DNA of 64,000 nucleotides from the NCBI GenBank assembly GCA_030280995.1, contig JASXTE010000007.1:6454001-6518000 (forward strand). Reading direction: 5' to 3'. This document shows positions 1 to 10,792 of the stretch, piece by piece. The position numbers and the translations under genes were made by a program. Each line of letters opens with the position of its first letter. Position 1 is the first letter of the stretch. This DNA is from Hemileia vastatrix (taxonomy: Eukaryota; Basidiomycota; Pucciniomycetes; Pucciniales; Zaghouaniaceae). The notes under the pieces are model-generated. The model was not told the origin of the DNA and did no database searches. It saw nothing but the letters and a program-made list of their open reading frames with translations.

Positions 1-999
1 TTGTTCTAGAGTGAGAATAAAAATTAACATAAAGTAGAAGAAAAGCAGAGTAAAGTAATAAGAGGTATGATATCACTTACCAGCATCACGTTTCTCTAAA
101 AACTGTTCCATCGAAGAAAAAGGTGTTTGTGATGAAGTATCACTTTTTTGTCTTCTTTGGGAGAGGAAATTTAGACTAGTTTAAGCCCTTCTCTTTTTGT
201 TCAACGTAGCATTTTCCTCCTCATCATTGTCACTAGCTTCAGACTCAGTTGATTGAGGATCCTGGGTTTGTTCATCAGCCTTTTAAGAAATAAGAAAAAG
301 ATAAGTAAATAAAAAAATAGAATTGATAAGATAAAAGAAACAGACCTGAGTTAGATTGGGTTGGGTTAAATCGCCAATAGGATCAATAGCAAAGCTATCT
401 AGATTCGTAGAATTTAGAAGAGGGGAGGCTTGAGTGGAGGAAGAGGATTGGAAAAGATTTGCTTTGACATCATGTTCGGAGATAGGATCTTCTCCATCCA
501 ACATGTTTACAGGATTAACATCGGCTCGCTCTCCAAAAATTGCATCCATCTCTTTAAAGTAAGGATATAAAGAATCAATTTTATTGTCTATGGATTTTAT
601 ACCCTTAGTTATATCAATGTCAGTAACCCCAAAACCAGTGGAAGATGAAAGAGCATTTGCCTTCTTGTATTTTGCTCGATAATGCTTGAAGCGTTCAGAC
701 ATCTGTTTAGGCAAAAGATCAATCCTTCCCTTGGTCTTATTGCGTAATTCATTTGCCATTAGAAGATAGCCATTAACTTTTGATGTGGGGGGCCGTCCTA
801 CTTTAGTGGCATACTCAGTACCAAAACAAGAATCATAGTTAGATTTGGTTTTCAGCCAGTTGATAAGAATGAGATGTTCATCTTTTTTTAATTGAACAGT
901 CTTTGATTTCTTGGCTGAGCGGGGGAAAGAGGAAGTAGTGGGAATTGAAGAACAACTGGGTGGTGGCTGCCTTTGAGAAGATCTAGGATGACGAGGCAT
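1..999 (-). pseudogene. Harbinger-associated Myb/SANT-like protein, 3' exon cut by window edge
   Basis: My model starts at the ATG at 999 (MPRHPRSS). Exon 1 is 999-346, intron 345-280 (GT-AG), exon 2 is 279-81, intron 80-6, and exon 3 starts at 5 and leaves the window. Residues about 40-125 (LILINWLKTKSNYDSCFG, then a Lys/Arg-rich stretch ending RFKHYRAKYKKA) look like the trihelix/Myb-like DNA-binding protein that PIF/Harbinger elements encode beside their transposase. The middle is Ser/Thr-rich and acidic. A stop lies in exon 2 after KKRRA, so this copy is probably dead. The paralogue at 46687-48108 has the same exon pattern and adds a C-terminal coiled coil. The DNA-binding role comes from family context; I see no diagnostic motif beyond the fold-like pattern. 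Confidence 0.6.
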
Positions 1000-1349
1000 G
1001 TTATTATAAATGAAGATGAAAAGGAGCAGAAACAAGAAGATGAGATAGCGAGATGAAAAGGAGAAGAATCAAATAGATGAAATGGGGAGAAATTCTGAGC
1101 AGATAGAATGAACAGGATGGGATGAGAATGGAAGTGCGCAGCAAGGTAGAAGGCTGGGATATCCAGAAAGTTGTCCAAGATGTGGTTATCAAATATTGAG
1201 GATAAAAATGTCAGATAAGAGGTGAACATTGACACGTAAAGTGTCTAATAACCCAATTATTAGCAAAAATAATTGCGGAAGATAATTGGGGTATGCAGAT
1301 TATTTTCCGCAATTAATTTAATTGCGGATCGGTCAACATTGATACCCCC
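1..1349 (-). mobile_element. PIF/Harbinger DNA transposon Harb1, right end only
   Basis: The segment ends at 1349 with the terminal sequence GATACCCCC, the same terminal inverted repeat that closes the element at 48477 and the small copies near 35230 and 40675. Its whole length is homologous to 47130-48477. The element enters from beyond the window edge. It interrupts the Gag frame of the gypsy element to its right, so it is younger than that element. The flank TATTAAG fits the T/A-rich target preference of Harbinger elements, but the other flank lies outside the window. Confidence 0.8.
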
Positions 1350-2186
1350 TATTAAGTCCGTTAAAGTAGTCATCTTCTGACCGTGAAGATTTAATTGATC
1401 TAGAATCCTCAAAGGAAGTCCTTTCTTGAAATGATACTTAAGGGCAGCATCATTCCAACCTACTCGAGTTTGAAGTGCTCTGAAGTTCGAGATATATTCA
1501 GAAGCTTTACCATTATCACTCATGCGAAGAAAATCAAGTTCAATTTCCACGTTTTCCGTTTCATTAGGGTCCCCAAACAACGTAAAAAGTTGGTCCTCGA
1601 ATTTTTCCCAATTATTGATAAGTAAGTGGGTTTCTGTCGAGGAAAGCATGAGTAGATAAGGTTCAAACCATCTTGCTGCTTTTCCGGCTAGGAATGAAGA
1701 AGCGTAAACAACCTTTGATAGGTCGCTGTTAAAGGTTCGAGGATCATTATGGAACAGTAGCTTGCAGGTTTGCAAGAAGGGTCGCAATCTGTCGGGGTGA
1801 TCTCCGTCAAATTTGTCAGGAGATTTCATAGAAGGAGTTTTGAACTTAGATCCCTCTGAAGACGTTGGATTTGAAAGGGTTTTCATAAAAAGTCTCATGA
1901 AATCTTCCAGAGAGTTAGATGGTCCCGGTTCTGAGGATTGGCCAGAAGGGTGATTGGCAGGGGCAGATGGTGCCTCATGCATTGTATCATCTCCTTCTTC
2001 TTCATCACTAGAATCCTCAAAATCTTGTGGAATGTCTTCTACAGATTGATCTGAATGTTGCCCTTCCCTAAGGTCGAGTGGTTCCAAAGAGTGAGTGCGA
2101 GAAACAGACCTTGTGGCTGTTGGCCTGCCTCTAGCGTGAGCTCTAGTAGTAGCGCCCGTAGGAGGAGTGCGTTGAACAGGTTCCAT
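1350..2186 (-). pseudogene. Ty3/gypsy B-1 Gag, truncated by Harb1
   Basis: The ATG at 2186 opens MEPVQRTPPTGATTRA. An acidic Ser/Glu-rich N-terminus (about residues 35-75) is followed by a retrotransposon Gag capsid-type domain (about 95-275), recognisable by KFDGDHPDRLRPFLQTC, WFEPYL and FEDQLFTLFGDP. The frame is open down to MTTLTDL, where the Harb1 terminal repeat begins; the last codons of the open frame come from the transposon. The same Gag occurs at 54049 on the plus strand, where the sequence continues past this point. In the element, Gag forms the particle that packages RNA. Zinc knuckle, protease and polymerase of this copy would lie beyond Harb1, outside the window. Confidence 0.85.
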
Positions 2187-2257
2187 TTAAATTTTTAGAA
2201 ACACCTAAAAGGACGTAGTAGTGCAAAGAATGAGAACTACGGAGAATTAATTTATAC

Positions 2258-3031
2258 TGTCACCGGACGACCTACGCACAAGGTCGAGGATGTTCCTGAA
2301 AGTGAGATGAGGGATTTTAGAAACTTCTTCGAAGCACAGAGGAATGATTCGAGGAAATTATTCGAAGGTCACTCGAAGTAATAGCTATAGGTTTGAGGTT
2401 TGATCAAGAAGAATTATAAACTAGTTCCAAGGTAATAATAATTCTTAAAATCTCACGAAGGGTTGGTCACTCAATAATCAAAGATTTAGGATTTAGAAAT
2501 GAATATTTGAGGATGTAAAAGAAAGATACAATAACAATGATTTAACTTTTAAGGATTTACCACTATTAATGTAAATACGATATTATAATTTAATTCTAAG
2601 GAATATCGAACCAAATACTCAACTCCTTTTATATCCTTTGTTCCTCCTCGCATTGACCTCCCTTCCATTGCAGCATTCCCATTCCATTGACCATTACTAA
2701 TATACACTTAGACCCTCTTCACTAAATATCCGTCCATGCTCAATTTACCCCTTTTTAATTAATTAACAAAACTTTAATGAAAAACTACTACTGTACTATT
2801 TCATTGAACCTAGCGCTGTGTGTCGCTTATTGAAAAGGACTAAGGTACCCCATTGGGAGATTGACTAATTTAGATTTAGAGTTTAGGCTAGCGCAGTTAA
2901 ATAGTAAGTACACAAAGGAAAATCGCAGTTGCTATGGAGAATTGCTTTCTGCGCTTCAAGTATAGATTTAGGACTCGATATTATTGATTTAATGAGTTGA
3001 TTTCGCCTCGAGTGTCACATGGCGCGTGACA
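2258..3031 (-). repeat. 5' LTR of gypsy B-1 (774 bp)
   Basis: On the minus strand the LTR starts TGTCACGCGCC at 3031 and ends CCGGTGACA at 2258, giving the expected TGTCA...TGACA ends. It is homologous along its length to 53167-53975. Gag starts about 70 bp downstream. The flank at 3032 is element C-1 sequence, so B-1 sits next to or within C-1. No target duplication can be tested because the other end is outside the window. Confidence 0.85.
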
Positions 3032-3039
3032 GATTAATT

Positions 3040-4785
3040 AGTGTAGATAATGAAGACCTCTACCATGAGGATAAACTGGAAAGTAATAAAAATCTGGTAA
3101 ATTATGTGCTTGAGGAGTTTGATGATGGTGTAGATAAATTTGGTAAAAAAGAGGTTGGAGATGTGGTGTAGATGGAGTAGTATAGAGATATTGTGTATGA
3201 TAGTAGAGAGTTGGTGAATGGTATATATATTAGATTATTAGATAATTTGGTTAAAGAGAGGTTGGGTGTTTGTAAAAATTTGGTAAAAATGAGGTTGGAA
3301 AAAGATGAATATGATGATTCTGAAGATGGTAAATGGTAAAAAGAAAAAAAAATTATTTTTAAAAGGTTGGAAGGTTCAAAGACAGAAAATTAAAAATCTT
3401 TAATAATAAATAGGCAAAGTCTAGAATTAAAATTATTGGCTCATTCATGTGCAGGTGATTTAGGAGATAGGTAAGTGCCTGTCAATATTATATTAATAGA
3501 TTTTCAAGATGATGTCTGTGGAAAGATAGGTTTTTATTATAAAATGGTAAAATATTTATTAACTCTAGAAAGGCCAGAAAAATGTGATAATGATGAATGG
3601 GTGGCTAACAGAAGGAAGTCAATGGTATTTATTCTTTCCAGAAGAAGATTGATGAGGAGGAGGTATCCAAATCCTCAAGTTGCTATTACTCAAAAGAAAA
3701 GGTAATAATTAGTTATGCAGTCAATGCATGAAGATCTTGGGCATAGAGGAATTGGTAAAGCTTATAGACAAATTGCTGCTCAATTTTGGTGACCTGGTAT
3801 GAAGCTGACTGTTAAAAATTGGTTCAGTCATGTGAAGAATGTCAAAGAAGGAGTTAGATAAGGCCAAAGAAACCTGGACATGTAACCAGTGAAAATTCTC
3901 CTTTTGGTAGGGTTAGTTTGGATGCTGTTCATATGAAAGAGGGGATATATAAATATTTGGTTGTAGCCAGAGACGATTTATCTGGTTGTGTAGAAGCAGC
4001 GTATCTTATTAATTTGAATTCCGAAAATTTGGGGGATTTTTTGATGAAAAATTGGGTGTATAAGAATGGAGTAATGAGGTTGGTAACAGCTGATGGAGGT
4101 CCTGAATTTGGGACAGAGTTTAGAGAAGCTATATAAATATTTGGATTAAAGGTTAGGGCGGAAAACCCATATTATTATGAAGCTAAAGGAATGGTGGAAA
4201 GAAGACATCAAGTTATAAAGGATGCTTTAGTTAAAATGTGTGGAGCAGGTGCTGAAAAGTGGAGGCACTATTTACCATTAGTTTTATTTGCTGAAAGAAT
4301 CACTGCCAAAAGGACAACTGGATATTCACCATAAAAACTAGTTTTGATCAAAAACCAGTTTTACCAGTTCATCTAGAGGCCAAACCATATCTTGGAGTAG
4401 ACTGGGACATGGTCAAAACTATTGAAGAATCACTATGTGCAAGAATGGTCCAGTTGAAGAAAAAAGAAGAAACTCTAGAAAATGCATATTCAAAAATGAT
4501 AAAAATTAGAAATTTATCAGTTATATTTTAAAATAATAGGTTGGAAAATAGATTAATGAAACATTTGAAAACTGGAGATATGGTTTTGATGTATAATAGG
4601 AGTTTGGAGAGTCAGTGAGGGAGAATGTTTGCAGATAGGTGGAATGGGCCATACAGAGTCAGAGAACATGTATCTGGTGGCTCATATGTATTAGAGGAGT
4701 TAGATGAATCTGTGTTGAAAACAAGGGTATCTTCAGACCAGGTCAAGAAGCTCTATCCTAGGGGCACTAGATGTGCTAAAGCCTA
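3040..4785 (+). pseudogene. Gypsy C-1 integrase region of pol
   Basis: Translation of several frames gives a contiguous integrase. It has the zinc domain (HEDLGHRG near 3730; the Cys pair SCEEC near 3830 is reached by a one-base shift), the catalytic core with D in SLDAVHM (near 3917), D in TADGGPEFG (near 4090) and E in KGMVERRHQ (near 4190), and a C-terminal stretch GDMVLMYN...RWNGPYRVREH (near 4580-4660). Frameshifts and stops, for example TGG to TGA in the FWWPGM motif, show it is dead, although all three catalytic acidic residues survive. The tail ends KKLYPRGTRCAKA, with no chromodomain. It would insert the element cDNA into the genome. Confidence 0.8.
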
Positions 4786-4849
4786 ACTCCAAATTGAGGA
4801 TAAACTATCAACAATTGTTTATGAAGATTTTCTCAACAATGAGGATAAA

Positions 4850-6021
4850 TGTCAGTGTATCTAGTATTTAAGTATGATATAATAGTATTTATTTATGGTC
4901 CTACTACTTATTGATAGATGATTTAGGGATTAAACCTCAGGGGAAGACTAATAAAATAGTTATACTCAAATAAAACTCACAATACTTGGATTTAAATGCG
5001 TGCTAGTGGTGGAAAATAGATGAATATAATATAGTTATAGCTTATATAAAGATAATATCAATTTATAATGGCTTTATAATATATATTTGAATAATAATAA
5101 TTGTGTTGTAATGTTTTTTTGAATTGTAGTAAGTGAATGATGTCTAATAACGGTCAAAATCCTCCCTTATACCAAAATCCACTGGAGTGCACAGACCTTC
5201 AATCCAGATGATGTCACTGCTATCCCCCACAATTACAGCACTGTGAGGGCTCATCACCTCCCCATGGAGTCTACTTCAAGCAGATTCAAAACCTAGACCT
5301 CCAGTAAGGACCCTCCATCACAATTAATAATAACACAGACCTATACCATAAATAGAAAATCCAGATAAAAGGGGATACCATAGAGAAACAGGTAAAATAA
5401 CTCATCCAAAGAGAATATAATGAAACCCAAAGCATATAAAGGAAAAAAATGAAATTTCCAAGCCCCCAATAACATCCCCAAGCATCGATATTAACTCAGC
5501 AATGACTTCCCAACCCATAAATCTGTGAATATCCATCCAAGGAAGCAGATTAAGTTGTCCAGACTGAGTGTATGTGCCTGAAATAGATTTTTATGCTTCT
5601 GTAGGCATTGAGAGTCCACTAGATACGTCCATATGACCTAAATGAAGCAGAAAAACAAAGGTTATAGGCTATTAAGGGGCTAAAACCCACTTATATACCT
5701 AAATATACATAATATACTACATATTTCACTGAATATGAGATTTATGTATACATATAAGCTTATGTATGTAAATAATTACTTAGTATCACTTAAGATAAGT
5801 ATATTATGACTCCATTAACACCTTAATAAGTATTATTAGGCTATGGATAAGCTATTTAAACTACTATAATTTATATAATAGAGTAATAATTATATATATA
5901 TGTAATATAATCATATATAATATTTTTTTGATCTTATTTTTAAGATATAGGCTTAATGTACATAAAGTTATCTTATTTTAAGTATAAAAAATACTAAGTC
6001 CTAGGGATATCTAGGCTGACA
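4850..6021 (-). repeat. Solo LTR of gypsy family A with 5-bp target duplication
   Basis: This 1172-bp unit starts TGTCAGTGTATC and ends CTAGGCTGACA. It is the reverse complement of the LTRs at 12230-13406 and 19911-21086. It is flanked by ATAAA at 4845-4849 and again at 6022-6026. A complete LTR with a target duplication and no internal sequence is the usual product of LTR-LTR recombination. It sits in the 3' internal part of C-1. Confidence 0.93.
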
Positions 6022-6486
6022 ATAAACTACTTTACTATTAAATAAAAAATAAATATGTACTCCACAAATGAATATAAACTAAGAACCATCATTTACATTA
6101 ACGATCATTAAATTAGAGTGTTGAAAAAGTTTATGGTGAATAATTTTGTTTGAATTTAATTATTTTTTTAGAAGCGTTCAAAGGGAAACCTTCTAAATTT
6201 AATATTGGAAAGTTTGGGGGCAATTGATGGGCTAGCTTCTCTATACACAATTAACCCACAATGTTTGTCACAATAGTTTCCGTGTTTCTAGTTGGATCAT
6301 GGCTTTGTTTTTGCTATATAGGTAGTCCTCTAAGACTATAACTGGATCAACAAAACATCAACCAATTACACTCATTTTAATTGGATTCAAGGATTTTTTT
6401 TATTTTCTATTTTTGATTTTCAAAATTTTATGTTAGAAATTTTTTTTTTTTCTTATTAAATTTTATTAAAATTAATTTTTTTAGGG

Positions 6487-6552
6487 ATAATGATCACTGG
6501 TGGTCTCCAATTATTTTTACAAATTGAAGGGAGCCCCCCCAGTGATCATTTC
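6487..6552. repeat. 66-bp hairpin with 12-bp perfect arms
   Basis: AATGATCACTGG at 6487 pairs with CCAGTGATCATT ending near 6552. The loop carries a short run of seven C bases. It may be the core of a tiny MITE or a foldback remnant. I found no second copy in the window. Confidence 0.5.
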
Positions 6553-6907
6553 TATTTTTTGTTTATTATGTTTTGCAAAATTTTTCAAAAACCATTAATG
6601 TTTATTCTCAGTTTCTTTCTTGTTTATCCCATATCAAGGTGCACTTAGATGTGGGTATGATATCAGTTGTTTGGCTCATCAAATGGCTGGGGGGCATCTT
6701 TATATACTAAATTTTAATTTTCAAATTTCAGTACATCTTTTAAAATAATTTTTTTTACATTTCAATTTTCAAATTTATAATTATAAATTTTTTATTTAAA
6801 ATTTCTTTATCTTACAAATTCAGATCATTAAATATAAAAACATAAAATAAAATAAATAGAATAATAATAATAATAATAAAGTTAAAGTAAAAAATAAAAT
6901 AAAATAA

Positions 6908-7050
<143 letters not shown>

Positions 7051-7590
7051 TAATAATAGAATAAAGTAAAATAAAAAATAATGACAAATTACAATCAATT
7101 AAAAATAAAATAATAATAGTAATAGTAATAATATTAAAGTAGTAGAATTATATTTTAGGATTTTTTTATATATAGTTTTTTTTAGTTTTTTAAAAATTTC
7201 TAAAAGGAGCCTGAAGAGTTAAGGAAGTTTTTCTTTTGTTGAAGATGGCACAGTAAAGGTTTAAGAAGAGGCTACAGTGATTCTTTCAATTTCTTATAAT
7301 TGAAAATGTTGTTTATGGTCAAGCCAAATGGCCATTTTAAAATGATATTTTAAAACTTTTTCTCTTGAAAATAATTCTGCACTTTTTTTTGTAGATAATC
7401 TTTGTAATGGGCCAGGTTAATGTTGAAGATGGAATATAGTTGTTAAGTGACCTAATTACATTTCACCATAGCTGAAGTTGGTTCTGGGTCAGGAATGTAA
7501 TAGTTAGAAGGAGAATAATGGGATCCAGAAGAATCTAGATAAGGTCATAAATAAAAGTCAAGAGATAAATATAAAAAAAGAATGAAAATT

Positions 7591-8340
7591 TTAATTGCTT
7601 ACTAGAGTCAACTGTTTCAATCTCAAGATTAAAAGGCAGGCTTGGTAGAAATTTTTCTTCAAGAAGGGAAGAGTAGGGATTTTAATGTTGTGATATGAGG
7701 GTGGTTTTAGGAAATTTAGGAAGTCTCTGGATGGAGAAGGGATAGGTGATCCATTAACTTTTGGAATATTTCTTTTCTTGCGGAAAATTGGTGGAGGAAT
7801 GGGAGATCTGGGTCTCTTTAAAGAAGAAGAAGGAAAATGTGTTCTGATAAATTTAGGCTGAGGAGTAATAGGCTCTGCAATAGGAGGTAGAAAGAAAGTA
7901 GAAGGAGAAGGAGAAACATCCAAAACTGATTTAGGTAGATTCAACATTGCCTTTGGAGCAGTAGGAGCTCTAGGGATGACAGAAAAGAGTCTTGATTGGA
8001 GAGAAGGAGCAGCATGAAGAGTAGATGGAGGTGAGCCCAGAGACTCTGAGTGAGAAGGAATATTTAAAAATGCTGATTGCTTGAAAGGAGTATGAATTTT
8101 AAAGGTAGATTATTTTAGAGATAGACTTGAAGGTTTGCAATAGGAGGTAAATCTTATGGCAGAAAGAGGGAGTGAGCCATATTCAAGGCCAGATAATCTC
8201 CTCTTCTTTCCAAAGCAGTTATAACAGGCCCTTTTGAAGGTGAATCATTTCTGGTTATAAGTGTAGATGCACTCTTTATGGGTAAAGGAAAAGAAATCAC
8301 AGGCTTGGTCACTAGAGGCAGTGAAGTTGGAAGGAGTCAT
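7591..8340 (-). pseudogene. Antisense Zn2Cys6-type ORF 2 of element C-1
   Basis: One reading frame runs from the ATG at 8340 to 7591, broken only by two in-frame stops. Residues about 14-50 hold a decayed zinc cluster: C-x2-F-x6-C, a 14-residue spacer (including a stop), then C-x2-C-x6-L. This matches the binuclear Zn(II)2Cys6 pattern except that two ligands are replaced (F and L). The rest is Pro/Ser-rich (SPSPSTFFLPP, RPRSPIPPPIFRKKR). It lies opposite to pol, between integrase and array, at the same place as the ORF at 52607-53121 in C-2. Zn2Cys6 proteins are fungal DNA-binding regulators; that role here is inference. Confidence 0.55.
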
Positions 8341-8462
8341 CATGAAAATTTGGTAATTAGGATGGAAAGATAACCTGGATGGGAAAATAGAGAATGGAGA
8401 AGGAGGATAGTGGCAAAAATGGGTTCAAAGACACCACCAAGAAGTTTAAATTGATGGAATTT

Positions 8463-8671
8463 TTGGGTCCTCCATGACCTTAAACTGGCAGAATGTAAAT
8501 AATTGGGTCCTCCATGACCTTAAACTGGCAAAATGTCAATCATTAGGTCCACTATGACCTTTAACTGTAAATAAACAAAAAAGTATCAATCATTGGTCCC
8601 CTATGACCTTAAACTGGTAAATTACTTTCTCTTTAGTCTTCCAAGACTATAAACTGGCAATTGATTAAAAT
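8463..8671 (-). repeat. Tandem array 1 (C-1), five units of the GTC/GAC core
   Basis: Five copies of a core which, on the minus strand, reads CCAGTTTAAGGTCATGGAGG and similar. The first two units are exact-length 40-bp tandem copies; later units drift to 35-50 bp. The same core is repeated at 51967-52460 and 62536-63180. The array lies between the two antisense Zn2Cys6 ORFs of C-1. It has no open frame. Confidence 0.85.
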
Positions 8672-9845
8672 TTTGGTTTTCAAGGATATAAGGAGGAAAT
8701 GTTAATCTAGTTGGATATTCAATTCAATCATTTTAGTTTTTCACTGGTTCACCATTACTAAATTTGGTACACACTCATTTGAACAACTCAGTCATTGATG
8801 GAAATAGTGAAACTAAGTTTTGGAAATGAAGATTTCATTAAATGGTTTTAATTTAGTTTTAAAGAATGATGGGGATTCTAAAGGGTATTGACAGAGATTG
8901 TTAAAAAGCTGAAAATAAAGGTGTCAAGCATGTCTGGTAAAATTATGAATCATAATAAAATTTAGGAGTGATTTTAAAGGGTTGGAAATTAATTTGAATG
9001 TTGTGATGCTGAATCATAGAAAATAGATAGGATTTGGATTAGTGGGTCTCTTTGGTAGACTATTTAAGTGAAGCTTGGAGGACCTTATGACAAGAATGGA
9101 ATCAAAGTATTTGACTCAGGGGGAAGCCCAATGGGAATGGAATCAAAATTATTCAGCTCATTAGGTAGGCCTGCTCTCTCATGCAATGAAAAAGGTACAG
9201 TCTGGTAGAGGAGATTCTGAAGGGATACAAACCTTGCTCTAAGTAGTGGAATCATCACAAGGAAAGTACAGCTTTATTAAAAGTTTATTTCAAAATATGA
9301 CAATGAAAAAGACAATTTAAAAGAGATAAATCAACCAGAGAATAAAAGTTATTAATACCAAAAAGAATCAAAATATTAAATCTTAAAAGAAGAGAAGACA
9401 ATCAAAGTAAATAATCTCTTTGAAATCTTTCAACATCATTATCAAAACTTTGAATTTAAATTTTTCTCTTCATTAAATCTTCATTATTATTGACAGGGGC
9501 TTCCTAAAAATAGGTTAAAAATTTATGCATCATATCATCACAAAAATCAAGAAGGAGATATCTATGAAATATAGGATAGTGATTAATGCAATCATTCTGC
9601 ACCTGGCCAACATCATCTGTACTGGTGATTTCAATTTCTTAGGAGTTGGAAGAGATAGTAGTTGAATTGGGAATTAGTAGGAGGATTATTAAAATTAAAA
9701 TAAAAGACTAACTTTTTGAGCCAGGAAGTAATGTTTCAACAAAATTGAAGGGTTATACTGGAAATATAGGATTAGGATCTTGAGATGGAGGAGGAAGCTC
9801 AGGATTAGGATTTTTAGAAGAAGAAGCTGTTTTGGCCTTTATGTT
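8672..9845. other. C-1 3' internal non-coding region
   Basis: No supported gene. Two imperfect direct copies of a motif containing GGAATCAAA and GCTCA lie at about 9095-9165. The sequence from about 9070 to 9250 is homologous to the reverse complement of 62070-62240 in C-3, which supports assignment to element C. Confidence 0.55.
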
Positions 9846-10082
9846 TCAAAAGAAGGTGGGAATTTCAGATAGTCTCTTTTTAGGAATTGTTTGGTCAGGA
9901 AGGGAAGCTGATCCAGTATAGAAATCAGTTTTAGAAGGTATAATTGGACAATTACACTTGATTTTCTTAAGCTTGCAAGGATCACATGCAGTTCTTCCAG
10001 GAAGACCAGGATTAGAAATCAGACAAGGTACCTGGTATTTGGCGCAAAGGTCACATGGGATGGCAAGGTCTTTTGATGACAT
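9846..10082 (-). CDS. Antisense Zn2Cys6 cluster protein, ORF 1 of element C-1
   Basis: Intact 78-codon ORF starting MSSKDLAIPCDLC at 10082. Its cysteines are spaced C-x2-C-x6-C-x12-C-x2-C-x6-C (CDLC, CLIS, then CDPCKLKKIKC), which is the Zn(II)2Cys6 fungal binuclear cluster consensus, with the expected Lys-rich second half. A Thr/Pro/Ser tail follows and the frame stops at 9846. Such clusters bind CGG triplets in fungal promoters. The ORF is antisense to pol, and its start is 147 bp inside the boundary with the LTR at 10230, reading away from the LTR. Homologous clusters occur at 51321, 52607 and 60594. The frame downstream of 9846 looks decayed, so the protein may once have been longer. Confidence 0.7.
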   Translation of the reverse strand: MSSKDLAIPCDLCAKYQVPCLISNPGLPGRTACDPCKLKKIKCNCPIIPSKTDFYTGSASLPDQTIPKKRLSEIPTFF

Positions 10083-10229
10083 ATTGATGATAATATTGAT
10101 TAAAAATGAAGTGAAAATTTTTCAGAAGTAGTTGAACTAGTTGGTTGAAGAGGATGAAGAGAGGATGAATGTGTGTTCAATCAATTATGAAAATTTAAAG
10201 AATGGGGACACTCTTCATTGGAGGGAGGA

Positions 10230-10792
10230 GGTGGCAGCTTAAAGTTTAGTATGGAAATAAATTTTATTAAAAAGAGGATTTACAGAGTTTATTATTGAGA
10301 TTGGAGAGGTAAATCTAATCTTATAATGGTTTATATTTAAGAGAATGAGTATAAAAAAGGGTTAGAATGGGTGATTTTTCAAGTCAAGATTAAGTGATTA
10401 ATTAATGGTCAGGAAATGAAATAATAGGTCTAAAAAAGTATATAAATTGAAGAAAGGAGTCTCAAGAACCTTTTGAAATTTTCATTGAATTTTTACAATT
10501 TTTTTCTCTTTTTTTAATGATTTTCTGAAGTATTTTTTTTATTTTTGAATTTTCATGAATTAAATAGCTTTGAAAATTTTTATTAAATGAATAGGGCTGA
10601 AAAGACTAAAAAAATTGGATGAGATTATAAAAGAGAATAGCTCTATTATCTGTAAGTTTCCTAGAATTTTTATTAGTATTTTATGGCTCTAATTGAGTCC
10701 AGATGTCCAGACAAGCTCTGTACAACCTCTGGAAATCTCCAGATGAGCTTCAGGATTCTCTGGCTGGGGAAAAGAAAGCACATGACATACTA
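10230..10792 (+). repeat. C-1 LTR, 5' part only
   Basis: It begins right after the polypurine tract GGAGGGAGGA. The first 25 bp (GTGGCAGCTTAAAGTTTAG) match the C-3 LTR start, and further blocks match at about 10441-10500 (GAGTCTCAAGAACCTTTTGA) and 10630-10740. Where the C-3 LTR has CGG-rich repeats, this copy has TCCAGATGTCCAGAC, as expected if CpG had decayed to CpA. It is cut at 10793 by a family A LTR. Confidence 0.7.

Noticed and set aside
8463..8671. CRISPR-like array
   Set aside because: The organism is eukaryotic, the repeats and spacers drift in length, and the units lie inside a retrotransposon.
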